The translations under genes and the position numbers were made by a program. A DNA stretch of 64,000 nucleotides from Photobacterium indicum (GTDB lineage: Bacteria; Pseudomonadota; Gammaproteobacteria; Enterobacterales; Vibrionaceae): the NCBI RefSeq assembly GCF_003026215.1, contig NZ_PYOC01000019.1, forward strand, positions 20,070 to 84,069, in the 5' to 3' direction. Position 1 is the stretch's first letter. Every line of letters begins with the position of its first letter. Below, in pieces: positions 1 through 9,670 of the stretch. The notes below the pieces were generated by a model. That model made no database searches. It saw nothing but the letters and a program-made list of their open reading frames with translations, and was not told the DNA's origin.

Positions 1-201
1 GGGAAATTAGTATACCAGACACACTTTATTGCCACAACGTGAAAACTATCACAGCATTCATCGTTTTTTTTTGTCTCAAATCAATTATACCGACTACATA
101 GGTCGATTGGTTAAAAATCAACCGACAAATGTTACTCTTTTTAATAAAAAAGACCAGTGAATATAAATCTAATAATCAATGAATTATATTTATGATAACG
201 A
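1..201. other. Intergenic region at left window edge
   Basis: This AT-rich stretch lies downstream of mazG, and no credible coding sequence is seen in it. In related gammaproteobacteria the next gene in this direction is pyrG, so the stretch probably carries the leader or promoter of a minus-strand gene beyond the edge; that is inference. An imperfect inverted repeat around 103-127 has no T-tract on either side. Confidence 0.4.
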
Positions 202-1011
202 TTATTCTTTGCGCTCAGCACGTTTCACTTTATCCCATTCATTATCTAACATATCCAATGAACAACTTTCTAAACGCATCCCTTTTTCTAGCACACTTTT
301 TTCTACTTGGCGAAATCGCTTTTCAAATTTTTTATTTGCGCGTTGTAAAGCAAGCTCTGGTTTTACTTTTAAATGGCGGCTTAAATTCACCACAGAAAAA
401 AGCAAATCGCCCATTTCTTCTTCGATATTAGCTTGATTAGGTGACACTTGAATGACTTCATCCATGACCTCATCGAGCTCTTCTTTTACTTTATCAACCA
501 CGGGGGCAATCGTGTCCCAATCGAAACCATGCTTTGAACAACGCTTTTGAATTTTATCGGCGCGACTCAAGGCAGGTAATGCGAGGGGAATATCGGCTAA
601 TATACTTTCATCGTGCCCTTTTGCATCTCGCTCTTTCGCTTTTTCAGCTTCCCAGTTGGCGTTAATTGCCTCGTCATCAGCAAACTTAGCGTCACTGAAA
701 ACATGAGGATGACGACGCGTTAATTTTTCATTTAATCCAGCAACCACATCATTAAAATCAAACAACCCTTGTTCTTTGCCTAGCTGGCTATAAAAAATTA
801 TTTGAAACAGTAAATCACCTAACTCTTCACGCACATCACTCCAATTTTTCTGCTCGATAGCATCAGCAACCTCGTAAGCTTCTTCGATCGTATGCGGAAT
901 GATCGAAGAAAAATCTTGCTTAAGATCCCACGGGCATCCTTTTTGAGGATCACGCAGGGTGACCATAATCTCGAGTAACTGTTCGATTGGTGCTGATTTA
1001 GGTTCGCTCAT
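202..1011 (-). CDS. mazG: Nucleoside triphosphate pyrophosphohydrolase MazG
   Basis: MazG hydrolyses nucleoside triphosphates to monophosphates and pyrophosphate; in E. coli it cleans up non-canonical NTPs and lowers ppGpp during the stringent response. The 269-residue protein (E. coli: 263) carries two MazG folds. The first has the metal-binding EExxE motif at about residues 43-47 with the EELGD segment near 62-66, and the second has VKEELDEV and EEEMGDLL near 175-205. It lies downstream of relA on the same strand with a hairpin between them, matching the enterobacterial relA-mazG neighbourhood but without mazEF. The ATG start gives the normal family N-terminus. Confidence 0.97.
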   Translation of the reverse strand: MSEPKSAPIEQLLEIMVTLRDPQKGCPWDLKQDFSSIIPHTIEEAYEVADAIEQKNWSDVREELGDLLFQIIFYSQLGKEQGLFDFNDVVAGLNEKLTRRHPHVFSDAKFADDEAINANWEAEKAKERDAKGHDESILADIPLALPALSRADKIQKRCSKHGFDWDTIAPVVDKVKEELDEVMDEVIQVSPNQANIEEEMGDLLFSVVNLSRHLKVKPELALQRANKKFEKRFRQVEKSVLEKGMRLESCSLDMLDNEWDKVKRAERKE

Positions 1012-1088
1012 AATAGATCGCTATTGGTTTTTGCGGTGATAGATATGGCTACGTCACGACATGCCGTTTGGTTGCAGATTACCAGAAA

Positions 1089-1120
1089 CAAAAACGGGAA
1101 GCATAATGCTTCCTGTTTTT
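1089..1120 (-). terminator. Hairpin terminator between relA and mazG
   Basis: A 10-bp stem (AACGGGAAGC pairing with GCTTCCTGTT, one G-T pair) with a five-base loop is flanked by A-rich and T-rich runs. Read on the minus strand it ends in TTTTTG, so it can end or attenuate relA transcription before mazG. Strength has not been tested. Confidence 0.7.
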
Positions 1121-1193
1121 ACGTTATGGTACAAACTATTGGCTAAATCTGCCGTATTGATGCCTCTATCAAGCCTTGTTAATACAAACGCCT

Positions 1194-3425
1194 TTAATAC
1201 AAACGCTTAGCTTCAGCAACGTCTTTAACTTGTTCGATACGCTTCAACACTTTACTCAGTACTTCTAAGTCGGTGAGTTCTAAATCAAAGTCCATAATCG
1301 ACATCTGCTTTTTGTAGTCAATGCGACTTTTCATTCCCGCCACTTTTGCTTTTTCATTCGCTAAAGTATTGGTCAGCTCTTTAATCAAGCCATTTCGCTC
1401 TGAGGCAGTTACTCGCACTGTAATATTATAATTACCCACGAAACCACCCCCCCACACCGTATGAATGATACGTTCTGGTACATGATGACGAAGTTCTGCA
1501 AGTTGTTCACAGTCATTACGATGAACAGAAATACCACGACCTTGGGTGACAAAACCCACAATTTCATCACCAGGGATCGGCTGACAACAGCGTGCTAAAT
1601 GCGTCATTAAGTTATCGACGCCTTCAACAACAACAGCATCACGTTGAGGCTTTTTCGCACTAGTGCTGATTTTGGTACTCGCTTCAGTCAGCTTATCCAC
1701 TAACTGTTGGTCTTCCTCTTCTGCCGTTGGCTTATTAATAATCATGCTGATGTGATTAACCACTTGGTTAATACGCAAATCACCACTACCAATACCAACG
1801 AACAATTCATCTACGTTTTTAGCATTGAAACGCTTTAATGCATACACTTCTGCATCTTTAAGCTTGGCGCCGATTTTATTCAGTTCAAGCTCTAAGATTT
1901 CACGCCCCGCTATCATGTTTTTATCATGAGCTTGCCTACGGAACCACGCATGCACTTTGGCTCTTGCTCGACCAGAGGTTACAAAGCCTAAATTAGGGTT
2001 TAACCAATCCCGCGACGGATTCGCTTCTTTCTGGGTGATGATTTCAACCTGCTCACCCATCTGTAAATGATAAGTGAACGGTACAATACGCCCTTCTACT
2101 TTGGCGCCAATACAGCGGTGCCCAACTTCAGAGTGAATATGGTAAGCAAAATCGAGTGGGGTTGCATTTAACGGCAAATCAACGACATCACCTTTGGGCG
2201 TAAAAGCATAAACACGGTCATCAAAGACTTGGCTACGTAACTCATCCAGCATTTCGCCAGAATCTGACATTTCTTCTTGCCACATAAGTAGCTTACGAAG
2301 CCAATTAATTTTCTCATCATAAGATGACTTCGCAGCGCCAGATGATGATCCTTCTTTGTATTTCCAGTGTGCTGCCACACCTAATTCAGACTCTTCATGC
2401 ATCTGCTTAGTACGAATCTGAATTTCAATCGTACGCCCTTCAGGTCCTAATACGACGGTGTGAATCGATTGGTAACCATTCGGTTTTGGATTCGCAACAT
2501 AATCATCAAATTCTTTCGGAAGATGACGATACTTAGTATGCACTACGCCTAATGCGGCATAACAATCTTGTAGCTGGTCGGCAATAATACGTACCGCTCG
2601 TACATCAAATAGCTCATCAAACTCTAAGCTTTTCTTTTGCATCTTTCGCCAGATACTATAGATATGCTTAGGACGACCGTGCACTTCAGCTTTGATGTGT
2701 GACGCTTTCATTGATTCATCTAAATCAGAGACAAAATGATCAATATAATATTCACGGTCGATACGGCGTTCTGATAGTTGCTTAGCAATTTGCTTATACA
2801 CATCAGGATGCTGATAGCGGAAAGCATAATCTTCGATTTCCCACTTAAGCTGACCAATGCCTAAGCGGTTTGCTAATGGCGCATAAATATTGGCACATTC
2901 ACGTGCTGCTGCTCGGCGTACCTCATCCGGCTCATCTTTTACTTCACGTAAATTACAAATACGCTCTGCGAGCTTAATGACAACACAACGGAAGTCATCA
3001 ACCATAGATAACAACATGCGACGAATATTATCGACCTGTGCCGATTGCTCGGCACCTTCTGTGGTCGCATTCAACTGACCAATCGCGGCCATTTGCTCAA
3101 CACCTTTAACCAATTGCATAATGGTGGTGTTGTAATCTTCTTTAACTTGCTCATGTTGATAAATCCCAGCTTCAACCAGCGGGACTAATAACGCAGCTAC
3201 CAGAGTGTCTGTATCCATACTCAAGGTAACTAAAATTTCTACCATTTCGCGGCCACGCCATAATAACAATGGCGTAGACTCTTCCTTAGTCGTTATTTCG
3301 ATACATCGTTGATAGGTCTTTTTTAAGCGTTTAGATACCTTGGCATCTTGCTGCAGGCTATCAACCCATGATGAAAGCTCAAATGTATCATTTTCCTTTA
3401 AATGCGCACCGCGAACTGCGACCAT
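1194..3425 (-). CDS. relA: GTP pyrophosphokinase RelA
   Basis: RelA is the ribosome-bound (p)ppGpp synthetase that responds to uncharged tRNA in the A site. The protein is 743 residues, the family's usual length. The N-terminal HD-like region lacks the HD hydrolase pair (TLVAALLVPLVEAG where hydrolases have HD), as in other RelA proteins. The synthetase domain follows with FDVRAVRII, NGYQSIHT and EIQIRT, then a TGS domain (VYAFTPKGDVVDLP, about 405-465), a zinc-finger/helical region with RCCQPIPGDEIVG, and a C-terminal ACT domain. It starts at an ATG with the conserved MVAVR and lies 41 bases downstream of rlmD, so they are probably cotranscribed. Confidence 0.98.
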   Translation of the reverse strand: MVAVRGAHLKENDTFELSSWVDSLQQDAKVSKRLKKTYQRCIEITTKEESTPLLLWRGREMVEILVTLSMDTDTLVAALLVPLVEAGIYQHEQVKEDYNTTIMQLVKGVEQMAAIGQLNATTEGAEQSAQVDNIRRMLLSMVDDFRCVVIKLAERICNLREVKDEPDEVRRAAARECANIYAPLANRLGIGQLKWEIEDYAFRYQHPDVYKQIAKQLSERRIDREYYIDHFVSDLDESMKASHIKAEVHGRPKHIYSIWRKMQKKSLEFDELFDVRAVRIIADQLQDCYAALGVVHTKYRHLPKEFDDYVANPKPNGYQSIHTVVLGPEGRTIEIQIRTKQMHEESELGVAAHWKYKEGSSSGAAKSSYDEKINWLRKLLMWQEEMSDSGEMLDELRSQVFDDRVYAFTPKGDVVDLPLNATPLDFAYHIHSEVGHRCIGAKVEGRIVPFTYHLQMGEQVEIITQKEANPSRDWLNPNLGFVTSGRARAKVHAWFRRQAHDKNMIAGREILELELNKIGAKLKDAEVYALKRFNAKNVDELFVGIGSGDLRINQVVNHISMIINKPTAEEEDQQLVDKLTEASTKISTSAKKPQRDAVVVEGVDNLMTHLARCCQPIPGDEIVGFVTQGRGISVHRNDCEQLAELRHHVPERIIHTVWGGGFVGNYNITVRVTASERNGLIKELTNTLANEKAKVAGMKSRIDYKKQMSIMDFDLELTDLEVLSKVLKRIEQVKDVAEAKRLY

Positions 3426-3466
3426 TTTTCTGTCCTGTATTCTCTGTATTGGTGATAACTACCAAA

Positions 3467-4831
3467 TCAAAGTTTGGTAACCACTCTCTTTTTTTTAACA
3501 GCCTTGGCTTTAACAAACAATGCCATCGACTCTAAATGCCCCGTCTGTGGAAACATATCTAACATGCCAAGACGTTCCAACTGATAACCTTTTTTCAGTA
3601 ATACCTGACTATCTCGTGCGAGTGTAGCCGGGTTACATGATACATATACTACCCTTTCAGGCTTAAGCTTCACTACGTGCTCCATCACACCTGCAGCACC
3701 TGCACGTGCGGGATCCAATAATATTTTATTGAAAGGTTCTCGTGCCCATGCAAGCTTTGTCACGTCATCATCTAAATTAGCTTGATAAAACGTAGCGTTA
3801 TTCTGCTTGTTGCACATTGCGTTCTCTGTTGCACGATGAACCATTTCATCGATGCCTTCAACTCCAACCACTGCTTTTGCGTGTTTTGCGAGCGGCAAAC
3901 TGAAATTACCTAGCCCACAAAATAAATCCAACACACGGTCGTTAGGCTGAAGATCTAACCAATCTGTTGCTTGTTCTACCATTTTCTTATTCACATCACG
4001 ATTGACTTGAATAAAGTCTTTCGGTGAAAAATGTAATGTTAAATCATCTAAGCGATAGTACGGGGTTTCACCGTGAATCAACTCGATGTCATCTGAGGTT
4101 GGCGCTAAGAATAGGATAACATTTTGCTCTTGGGCAAAATTAAGAATCAGCGTCATGTCTTTGTCAGAAAAAGGCTTTAGATGTCGAATCAATACAACAC
4201 GACCATTATCAGCTTCAATAAGCTCAATATGACCAAGATGCCTTTGTCCTTTCAATGTAGATAACAGACTACGTAAAGGGGGTAAAAGTTCATTCAATGA
4301 CTCAGCAAGCACTGGGCACTGCTTTACATTAACAATGTCTTTGCTCTGTTTTTTACGAAAGCCAAACTGTAACTGGCCATCTTTACTTGGCAGAACACTA
4401 AATCGAGCGCAGCGACGATAATGGTGTTCTGCCGCTATAATAGGAGTAACTTGCTCGATAGCCGCCGTTTGTTGGTCACCTGCAAATTTTACCATCAAAT
4501 CGCTTAACGCCTGCTGTTTAGCAAAAACCTGACCTTGATGCGATAAATGTTGCAAGTTACAACCACCACACTGGTCATAGATTGGACAATGCGGTTTAAT
4601 ACGCGCTGGACTGTCAATAAGACGCTTGATGACTTTAGCACGCGCATACTGCTTTTTATCATCAGTGATCTGAACCAATGCTTTTTCACCCGGCAACAAA
4701 CCGTCAACGAAAATAGATTTATTGTTTAGATGACCAATACCAGCACCCAGATGATCTAATCGATTAATAACGATTTCTTTGTGCTTAGTATCAGTGATTT
4801 TACGTTTTTGAGGCTTAAAAAAGCGTGCCAT
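3467..4831 (-). CDS. rlmD: 23S rRNA (uracil-1939-C5) methyltransferase RlmD
   Basis: RlmD (RumA) methylates U1939 of 23S rRNA using S-adenosylmethionine and carries a 4Fe-4S cluster. The sequence shows an N-terminal TRAM-like RNA-binding segment, the cluster cysteines in CPIYDQCGGC plus one in VKQCPVL, the SAM-binding DLFCGLGNFS and the catalytic cysteine in YVSCNPATLARD. The reading frame stays open to a GTG at 4846, but the ATG at 4831 matches the family N-terminus (MARFF) and has GTGAG about ten bases upstream, so it is preferred; this gives 454 residues. The order rlmD-relA is that of E. coli. It diverges from barA. Confidence 0.96.
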   Translation of the reverse strand: MARFFKPQKRKITDTKHKEIVINRLDHLGAGIGHLNNKSIFVDGLLPGEKALVQITDDKKQYARAKVIKRLIDSPARIKPHCPIYDQCGGCNLQHLSHQGQVFAKQQALSDLMVKFAGDQQTAAIEQVTPIIAAEHHYRRCARFSVLPSKDGQLQFGFRKKQSKDIVNVKQCPVLAESLNELLPPLRSLLSTLKGQRHLGHIELIEADNGRVVLIRHLKPFSDKDMTLILNFAQEQNVILFLAPTSDDIELIHGETPYYRLDDLTLHFSPKDFIQVNRDVNKKMVEQATDWLDLQPNDRVLDLFCGLGNFSLPLAKHAKAVVGVEGIDEMVHRATENAMCNKQNNATFYQANLDDDVTKLAWAREPFNKILLDPARAGAAGVMEHVVKLKPERVVYVSCNPATLARDSQVLLKKGYQLERLGMLDMFPQTGHLESMALFVKAKAVKKKRVVTKL

Positions 4832-4951
4832 AGTGTTTTGACTCACGAAAAGACATTGGTTTATTGTCGAATAGCCCTAGTTTCTTTAAGCTAGGGCCAC
4901 AAATGGACCACAATTCTCCCACAGAATCGCATTCTTGTAATTAAGAGAACA

Positions 4952-7735
4952 ATGAGCAGATACGGACTTCGTGCCAGGGTCTTCACCCTGACATTAGCAC
5001 CAACACTAATTATAGGCCTATTATTGAGTGCCTTCTTCACGATGAGCCGCTATCGAGATCTTGAGCACCAGCTGATTTCTACGGGTTCTAGTATCATCGA
5101 ACCTTTAGCTATTTCATCTGAATATGGGATGACAGACAAGAACCGTGAAGCAGTGCGCCGTCTGATCAGCTACACCCATAGAAAGAACTCTCAAATAATT
5201 CGAAGCATTGCGGTTTTTGATGCAGATAATCAGTTATTTGTGACCTCTAATTTTCATCGTAATTTTGAAGCCTTGATGTACCCCACGGGTCAACCTATTC
5301 CATTATTACTTGAAACACGACTAAGTGATAACTCACTGATATTAAGAGCTCCGATATTAGCCGAAGGGCAGTTTGGCAGTAACAACTCGATCAGCTACCA
5401 AGGTAAAGCATTGGGCTATATCGCCCTAGAATTAGACCTTAGCGCCTTGCGCCTACAACAATATCAAGAAGTCTTCACGGCTTTAATGGTATTACTATTT
5501 GGACTTACGCTCTCTTCATTATTTGCGTACCGCTTGATGCAAGATGTGACCCGCCCTATTTCGCATATGGTGAGTGTAGTCGATAGAATTCGACGAGGGC
5601 ATCTCGACATTCGAATTGAAGGGCAACTGCTTGGTGAGCTGGATACGCTTAAAAATGGTATCAATGCCATGGCTATCTCGCTGTCTGAGTACCATATCGA
5701 AATGCAACAAAGCATCGATCAGGCCACTTCTGATTTACGAGAAACGCTTGAACAGTTGGAAATTCAAAACGTTGAACTGGATATTGCAAAAAAACGCGCT
5801 CAAGAAGCAGCACGTGTAAAATCGGAATTTTTAGCCAATATGTCGCACGAATTACGAACACCACTCAACGGTGTTATTGGTTTTACCCGTCAGATGCTAA
5901 AAACGCGATTGAGTTCAAGCCAGCACGACTATTTGCTCACCATTGAAAAATCGGCCAATAACCTCTTAACCATCATTAATGACATCCTCGACTTCTCTAA
6001 ATTGGAAGCGGGCAAGTTATTACTTGAAAATATTCCATTCGACTTCACTGAATCACTTGATGAAGTCATGCGATTACTGGCACCAAGTGCGCACGAGAAA
6101 GGGCTTGAGCTAACACTAAAAGTTGACCATCGTATTCCTGCTGGCTTAATTGGCGATCCGTTGCGTATTCAGCAAGTTATCACGAATTTGATCGGTAATG
6201 CCGTGAAATTTACCGAACGAGGCAACATTGATGTTTCGGTTGAATTAAAAGCCAGTAAAGATGAAAACATCGAGCTGCAGTTTACCGTTCGCGATACTGG
6301 TATTGGTATTTCAGAGCGCCAACAAGCCCAGTTATTCCAAGCCTTTAGCCAAGCAGATGCCAGTATATCCCGTCGCTATGGCGGTACAGGTTTAGGGCTT
6401 GTTATTACCCAGAAGTTAGTCACGCAGATGGGCGGAGAAATCAGCCTAACCAGTCGCTTACACCAAGGTTCAACATTCTGGTTCTCGTTAAGCATGCTGA
6501 AAACTGACCTGCCTGTCTCTCAACCAATCGATACTACCTCGTTGGTAGGTCAGAAGGTATTGTTGATCGAACCAAACATGCAGGCGGCATCAGTAGTACA
6601 ACAACGCCTTATTAGAGCTGGCATGTTTGTGACTTATCGTTCCACGATGCCTGAAGAGGTAGAGCATCATCACTTTGCCTTAATTTGTCTACCTCCCGGT
6701 CAACAGCCACCTATCGCGATACTCTTGGATCGCGTATTCAAAGCAGAACAAGTTACTGATAAAGTTATCGTCAGCCTGCCAACGACTGAATTAGCCTTAT
6801 CTGAACGCCTGATCAATGCTGGGGTATCAGCTTGTTTAGGTAAGCCTCTTTCACACCGTAAACTGTTTGAAGTGCTGAATAATGAGCCTGATGACATCTT
6901 AGAACCTGAGTTATTATCATTACCAGAACCTGCTCAAAAAATTGAGCCTCTCACTGTAATGGCCGTTGATGATAACCCTGCGAACTTGAAGCTAATCTCA
7001 GCATTATTAAGTGAACGTGTCGAAACGGTTATTACTGCCACGGGCGGTAAAAAAGCGGTTGAATACGCGCATCAAAAAGCATTTGATCTGATCTTCATGG
7101 ATATTCAAATGCCTGAAATGGACGGTGTAACGGCATGTGAAGCGATTCACAAAACGGAGTTAAACCATTCAACACCCGTCATAGCGGTAACAGCACATGC
7201 TATGCCTGGCGAGCGTGAGCGCTTAATTAATGCCGGTATGGATGATTACTTAACCAAACCTATCGAAGAGCATATTCTTCAGCAAATTTTGGCGAAATGG
7301 AATCAACATCCAGAGAATGAATATACCCAAAATACGATTATTGATATTGAACCCGAAGTGGTTTCAACGCAGCAACAGCCGGCTCAAGACAGCAAAGATA
7401 TCAGCTGGGATTGGGATTTAGCACTGAAGCAAGCAGCAGGAAAAGAAGATCTCGCCAAAGATATGCTGCAAATGCTGCTCGATTTCATGCCAGAGGTTGA
7501 AATGCTGGTCAATGAAGCACTGGATGGAAAAGAAATTGAGTTATGGCCACCGATTCACAAACTACATGGTAGCTGTGCATACAGTGGTGTACCTCGATTG
7601 AAGAGCTTATGTTATACCATCGAAACACAGCTTAAGGCCAATGCAACGGTCGCAGATATCGAACCTGAGCTCTTTGAGTTAATGGATGAGATGAACCTCG
7701 TTGTAAAAGCCTCGAAGGCATTTAGAAACAAATAA
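4952..7735 (+). CDS. barA: Hybrid sensor histidine kinase BarA
   Basis: BarA is the tripartite membrane sensor that phosphorylates the response regulator UvrY/VarA and so controls the Csr small-RNA system. Visible parts in order are a membrane helix (about 11-30), a periplasmic domain, a second helix (172-194), HAMP (195-247), the phosphoacceptor histidine H299 in MSHELRTPLNG, N and G boxes (NLIGNAVKFT, GGTGLGLVI), a degenerate middle receiver-like segment, a full receiver with D717 in FMDIQMPEMDG, and a C-terminal HPt domain with H869 in HKLHGSC. At 927 residues it is of normal size. The gene stands alone, diverging from rlmD and ended by a strong terminator. Confidence 0.97.
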   Translation: MSRYGLRARVFTLTLAPTLIIGLLLSAFFTMSRYRDLEHQLISTGSSIIEPLAISSEYGMTDKNREAVRRLISYTHRKNSQIIRSIAVFDADNQLFVTSNFHRNFEALMYPTGQPIPLLLETRLSDNSLILRAPILAEGQFGSNNSISYQGKALGYIALELDLSALRLQQYQEVFTALMVLLFGLTLSSLFAYRLMQDVTRPISHMVSVVDRIRRGHLDIRIEGQLLGELDTLKNGINAMAISLSEYHIEMQQSIDQATSDLRETLEQLEIQNVELDIAKKRAQEAARVKSEFLANMSHELRTPLNGVIGFTRQMLKTRLSSSQHDYLLTIEKSANNLLTIINDILDFSKLEAGKLLLENIPFDFTESLDEVMRLLAPSAHEKGLELTLKVDHRIPAGLIGDPLRIQQVITNLIGNAVKFTERGNIDVSVELKASKDENIELQFTVRDTGIGISERQQAQLFQAFSQADASISRRYGGTGLGLVITQKLVTQMGGEISLTSRLHQGSTFWFSLSMLKTDLPVSQPIDTTSLVGQKVLLIEPNMQAASVVQQRLIRAGMFVTYRSTMPEEVEHHHFALICLPPGQQPPIAILLDRVFKAEQVTDKVIVSLPTTELALSERLINAGVSACLGKPLSHRKLFEVLNNEPDDILEPELLSLPEPAQKIEPLTVMAVDDNPANLKLISALLSERVETVITATGGKKAVEYAHQKAFDLIFMDIQMPEMDGVTACEAIHKTELNHSTPVIAVTAHAMPGERERLINAGMDDYLTKPIEEHILQQILAKWNQHPENEYTQNTIIDIEPEVVSTQQQPAQDSKDISWDWDLALKQAAGKEDLAKDMLQMLLDFMPEVEMLVNEALDGKEIELWPPIHKLHGSCAYSGVPRLKSLCYTIETQLKANATVADIEPELFELMDEMNLVVKASKAFRNK

Positions 7736-7766
7736 AGCATTAGCCTAAACAGGTACTACATAAGAT

Positions 7767-7805
7767 AAAAAAGCGCCGACGGTAATGACCATCGGCGCTT
7801 TTTTA
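7767..7805. terminator. Bidirectional terminator between barA and acpS
   Basis: A GC-rich stem (AAGCGCCGA with TCGGCGCTT, continued by GGT/ACC) is flanked by an A-run on the left and a T-run on the right, so it can stop both barA and the converging acpS operon. Confidence 0.9.
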
Positions 7806-7843
7806 ATAGAAGACTTTTACTTAGCCGGATTCATGTAATTCAG

Positions 7844-8224
7844 CTAGCTTTCAAAAATAACCGTTGCAACGGCATACCGCTTTTCATCGGCTAAAGTCAG
7901 GTGCACATGTTTCACACCCATGCTCTCTGCCAGTTCTGCTGCCTTGCCCGATAAGGAGAGTAAAGGCTTACCGCGTTCATCATTACTGACGATAAAATCT
8001 TGAAAGGATACGCCACACGCGATGCCAGTGCCCAAGGCTTTTGACGCCGCTTCTTTGACCGCAAATCGCTTGGCTAAGTAACGGGCTTTCAACTTGAGGC
8101 TGTGGTAAATCTCCAACTCGGAGGGCGCAAGAATACGTTCAGCAAAAGCATCACCTGAACGGGCAAAAACTTTCTCTACCCGTTCAATATCAGCAATGTC
8201 TGTACCCAATCCGATAATCGCCAT
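7844..8224 (-). CDS. acpS: Holo-[acyl-carrier-protein] synthase AcpS
   Basis: AcpS moves 4'-phosphopantetheine from CoA onto the serine of apo-ACP, which activates fatty acid synthesis. The 126-residue protein has the family signature: IGLGTDI with the magnesium ligand D9, and RFAVKEAASKALGTG with E58. It is the last gene of the lepA-lepB-rnc-era-recO-pdxJ-acpS block. Its ATG shares one base with the pdxJ stop (TAATG), which implies translational coupling. Confidence 0.97.
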   Translation of the reverse strand: MAIIGLGTDIADIERVEKVFARSGDAFAERILAPSELEIYHSLKLKARYLAKRFAVKEAASKALGTGIACGVSFQDFIVSNDERGKPLLSLSGKAAELAESMGVKHVHLTLADEKRYAVATVIFES

Positions 8225-8955
8225 TAACGACGCGCGTCCAGCATTTCTACTTTCATGTCTGCTACAGCTTTGTTCAAACCATCGAAAGCTGCACGGCCAA
8301 TGATCGAATGACCAATGTTCAATTCGTACAGTTCAGGCAGTGCCGCTATTGGCTTCACATTGTGGTACGTCAGGCCATGACCCGCGTTCACTTTGATACC
8401 TAAACCATGTGCGTAAGTCGCTGCTGAAGCAATTTTTTCTAGCTCAGCTTGCTGAGCTTCTTCTGTTTCAGCATCGGCATAGTGACCAGTATGCAGCTCA
8501 ACAAATGGAGCGCCACACGCCAAGGTTGCGTCAATTTGCGCGCGGTCTGCATCGATGAACAACGACACCTTAATACCGGCAGCAGTCAGCTTTTGCGTCG
8601 CCACTTTAATTTTTTCTAACTGACCAGCAACGTCTAAACCACCTTCAGTGGTCAACTCTTCACGTTTTTCTGGTACTAAACATACGAATTCTGGCTTAGT
8701 GTCTAATGCGATGCTTACCATCTCATCAGTCACTGCCATTTCTAAATTCATACGCGTTTGAATGGTTTCTTTCAGAATACGAACGTCACGATCATTAATA
8801 TGACGACGGTCTTCACGTAGATGAACCGTAATACCATCTGCACCTGCACGTTCTGCAACTTCAGCTGCATGCACAGGATCAGGGTAACGCGTACCACGAG
8901 CATTACGTAATGTTGCAATATGATCGATATTGACGCCAAGAAGTATGTTGTTCAT
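8224..8955 (-). CDS. pdxJ: Pyridoxine 5'-phosphate synthase PdxJ
   Basis: PdxJ condenses 3-amino-2-oxopropyl phosphate with deoxyxylulose 5-phosphate to give pyridoxine 5'-phosphate. The 243-residue TIM barrel begins with the conserved LLGVNIDHIATLRNARGT and contains HLREDRRHI, ELHTGHYA and NAGHGLTY, which carry substrate-binding and catalytic residues. The start codon overlaps the recO stop (ATGA), and the stop overlaps acpS. Its pathway partner Epd is also encoded in this window. Confidence 0.98.
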   Translation of the reverse strand: MNNILLGVNIDHIATLRNARGTRYPDPVHAAEVAERAGADGITVHLREDRRHINDRDVRILKETIQTRMNLEMAVTDEMVSIALDTKPEFVCLVPEKREELTTEGGLDVAGQLEKIKVATQKLTAAGIKVSLFIDADRAQIDATLACGAPFVELHTGHYADAETEEAQQAELEKIASAATYAHGLGIKVNAGHGLTYHNVKPIAALPELYELNIGHSIIGRAAFDGLNKAVADMKVEMLDARR

Positions 8956-9662
8956 TTTCCGCTATTCCTTGTTCGAGGGATAAACAACTCCCTACTTTTT
9001 AATGGTTTCCCGCCAAGATACGGCTTTAAGGCTATCCGTGTAAAGCGTTTTGCGGCCTTAAGCTGATCTGGAGTTTCAAAGCGTCGAGCAGCAATTGCCA
9101 ATAATTGATTACCGGTAAAAGTGAGGTGCCCAGTCATCATTGATGCGATGAAACCTTTTTGTTCTCGATAGTTATACGTCATAAGATCATCAACAGGCAA
9201 ACCACTACCTGCACAATGAAGAAAATCAATGCCATAACCAAGGTGATGCAATAAGGCTAATTCGAAACGTCGCAATGCAGGCTCTGGGTTATCCGCTTGC
9301 ACTAACTCACGTAATGCATTCAAATAATCCATAAACAGCACAGGATAAGGGGTGTCGTTTTCAAGCACTCTGGCCAATACTTCGTTAAGGTAAAATGCCG
9401 AATAGAGAATGTAGCCACGCATGGGCAGGCTAATACTGATAGGCTCGGCGTGGGTCAATGTTTTCATTGAACCACGGCCGGTCCATTTCATAAACAGAGG
9501 GGTAAAAGGCTGAAGGGTGCCTTTTAGATTGGAACGCTTTCGTCGTGCACCTTTCGACAAAATAGTAAGACGGCCATAATCCTCGCTGAAAACATCAAGG
9601 ATCAGACTCGTCTCACTATATGGACGAGAGTGAAGGACAAAACAACGCTGTAGCCCCTCCAT
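8952..9662 (-). CDS. recO: DNA repair protein RecO
   Basis: RecO works with RecR (and RecF) to load RecA on SSB-coated single-stranded DNA. The 236-residue protein has the N-terminal OB-fold (CFVLHSRPYSETSLILDVFS, GRLTILSKGARR) followed by the helical C-terminal domain. It lies between era and pdxJ, the standard gammaproteobacterial position, eight bases after the era stop, and overlaps pdxJ by four bases. Confidence 0.96.
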   Translation of the reverse strand: MEGLQRCFVLHSRPYSETSLILDVFSEDYGRLTILSKGARRKRSNLKGTLQPFTPLFMKWTGRGSMKTLTHAEPISISLPMRGYILYSAFYLNEVLARVLENDTPYPVLFMDYLNALRELVQADNPEPALRRFELALLHHLGYGIDFLHCAGSGLPVDDLMTYNYREQKGFIASMMTGHLTFTGNQLLAIAARRFETPDQLKAAKRFTRIALKPYLGGKPLKSRELFIPRTRNSGK

Positions 9663-9670
9663 TGTGTTCC

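Noticed and set aside
103..127. Imperfect inverted repeat near the left edge
   Set aside because: It has a mismatch and G-T pair and no T-tract on either strand; too weak for a terminator call.
186..215. Fur-box-like ATGATAACGATTATT at the end of mazG
   Set aside because: It lies at the 3' end of mazG with no downstream gene to control in the window, and in AT-rich sequence chance is likely.
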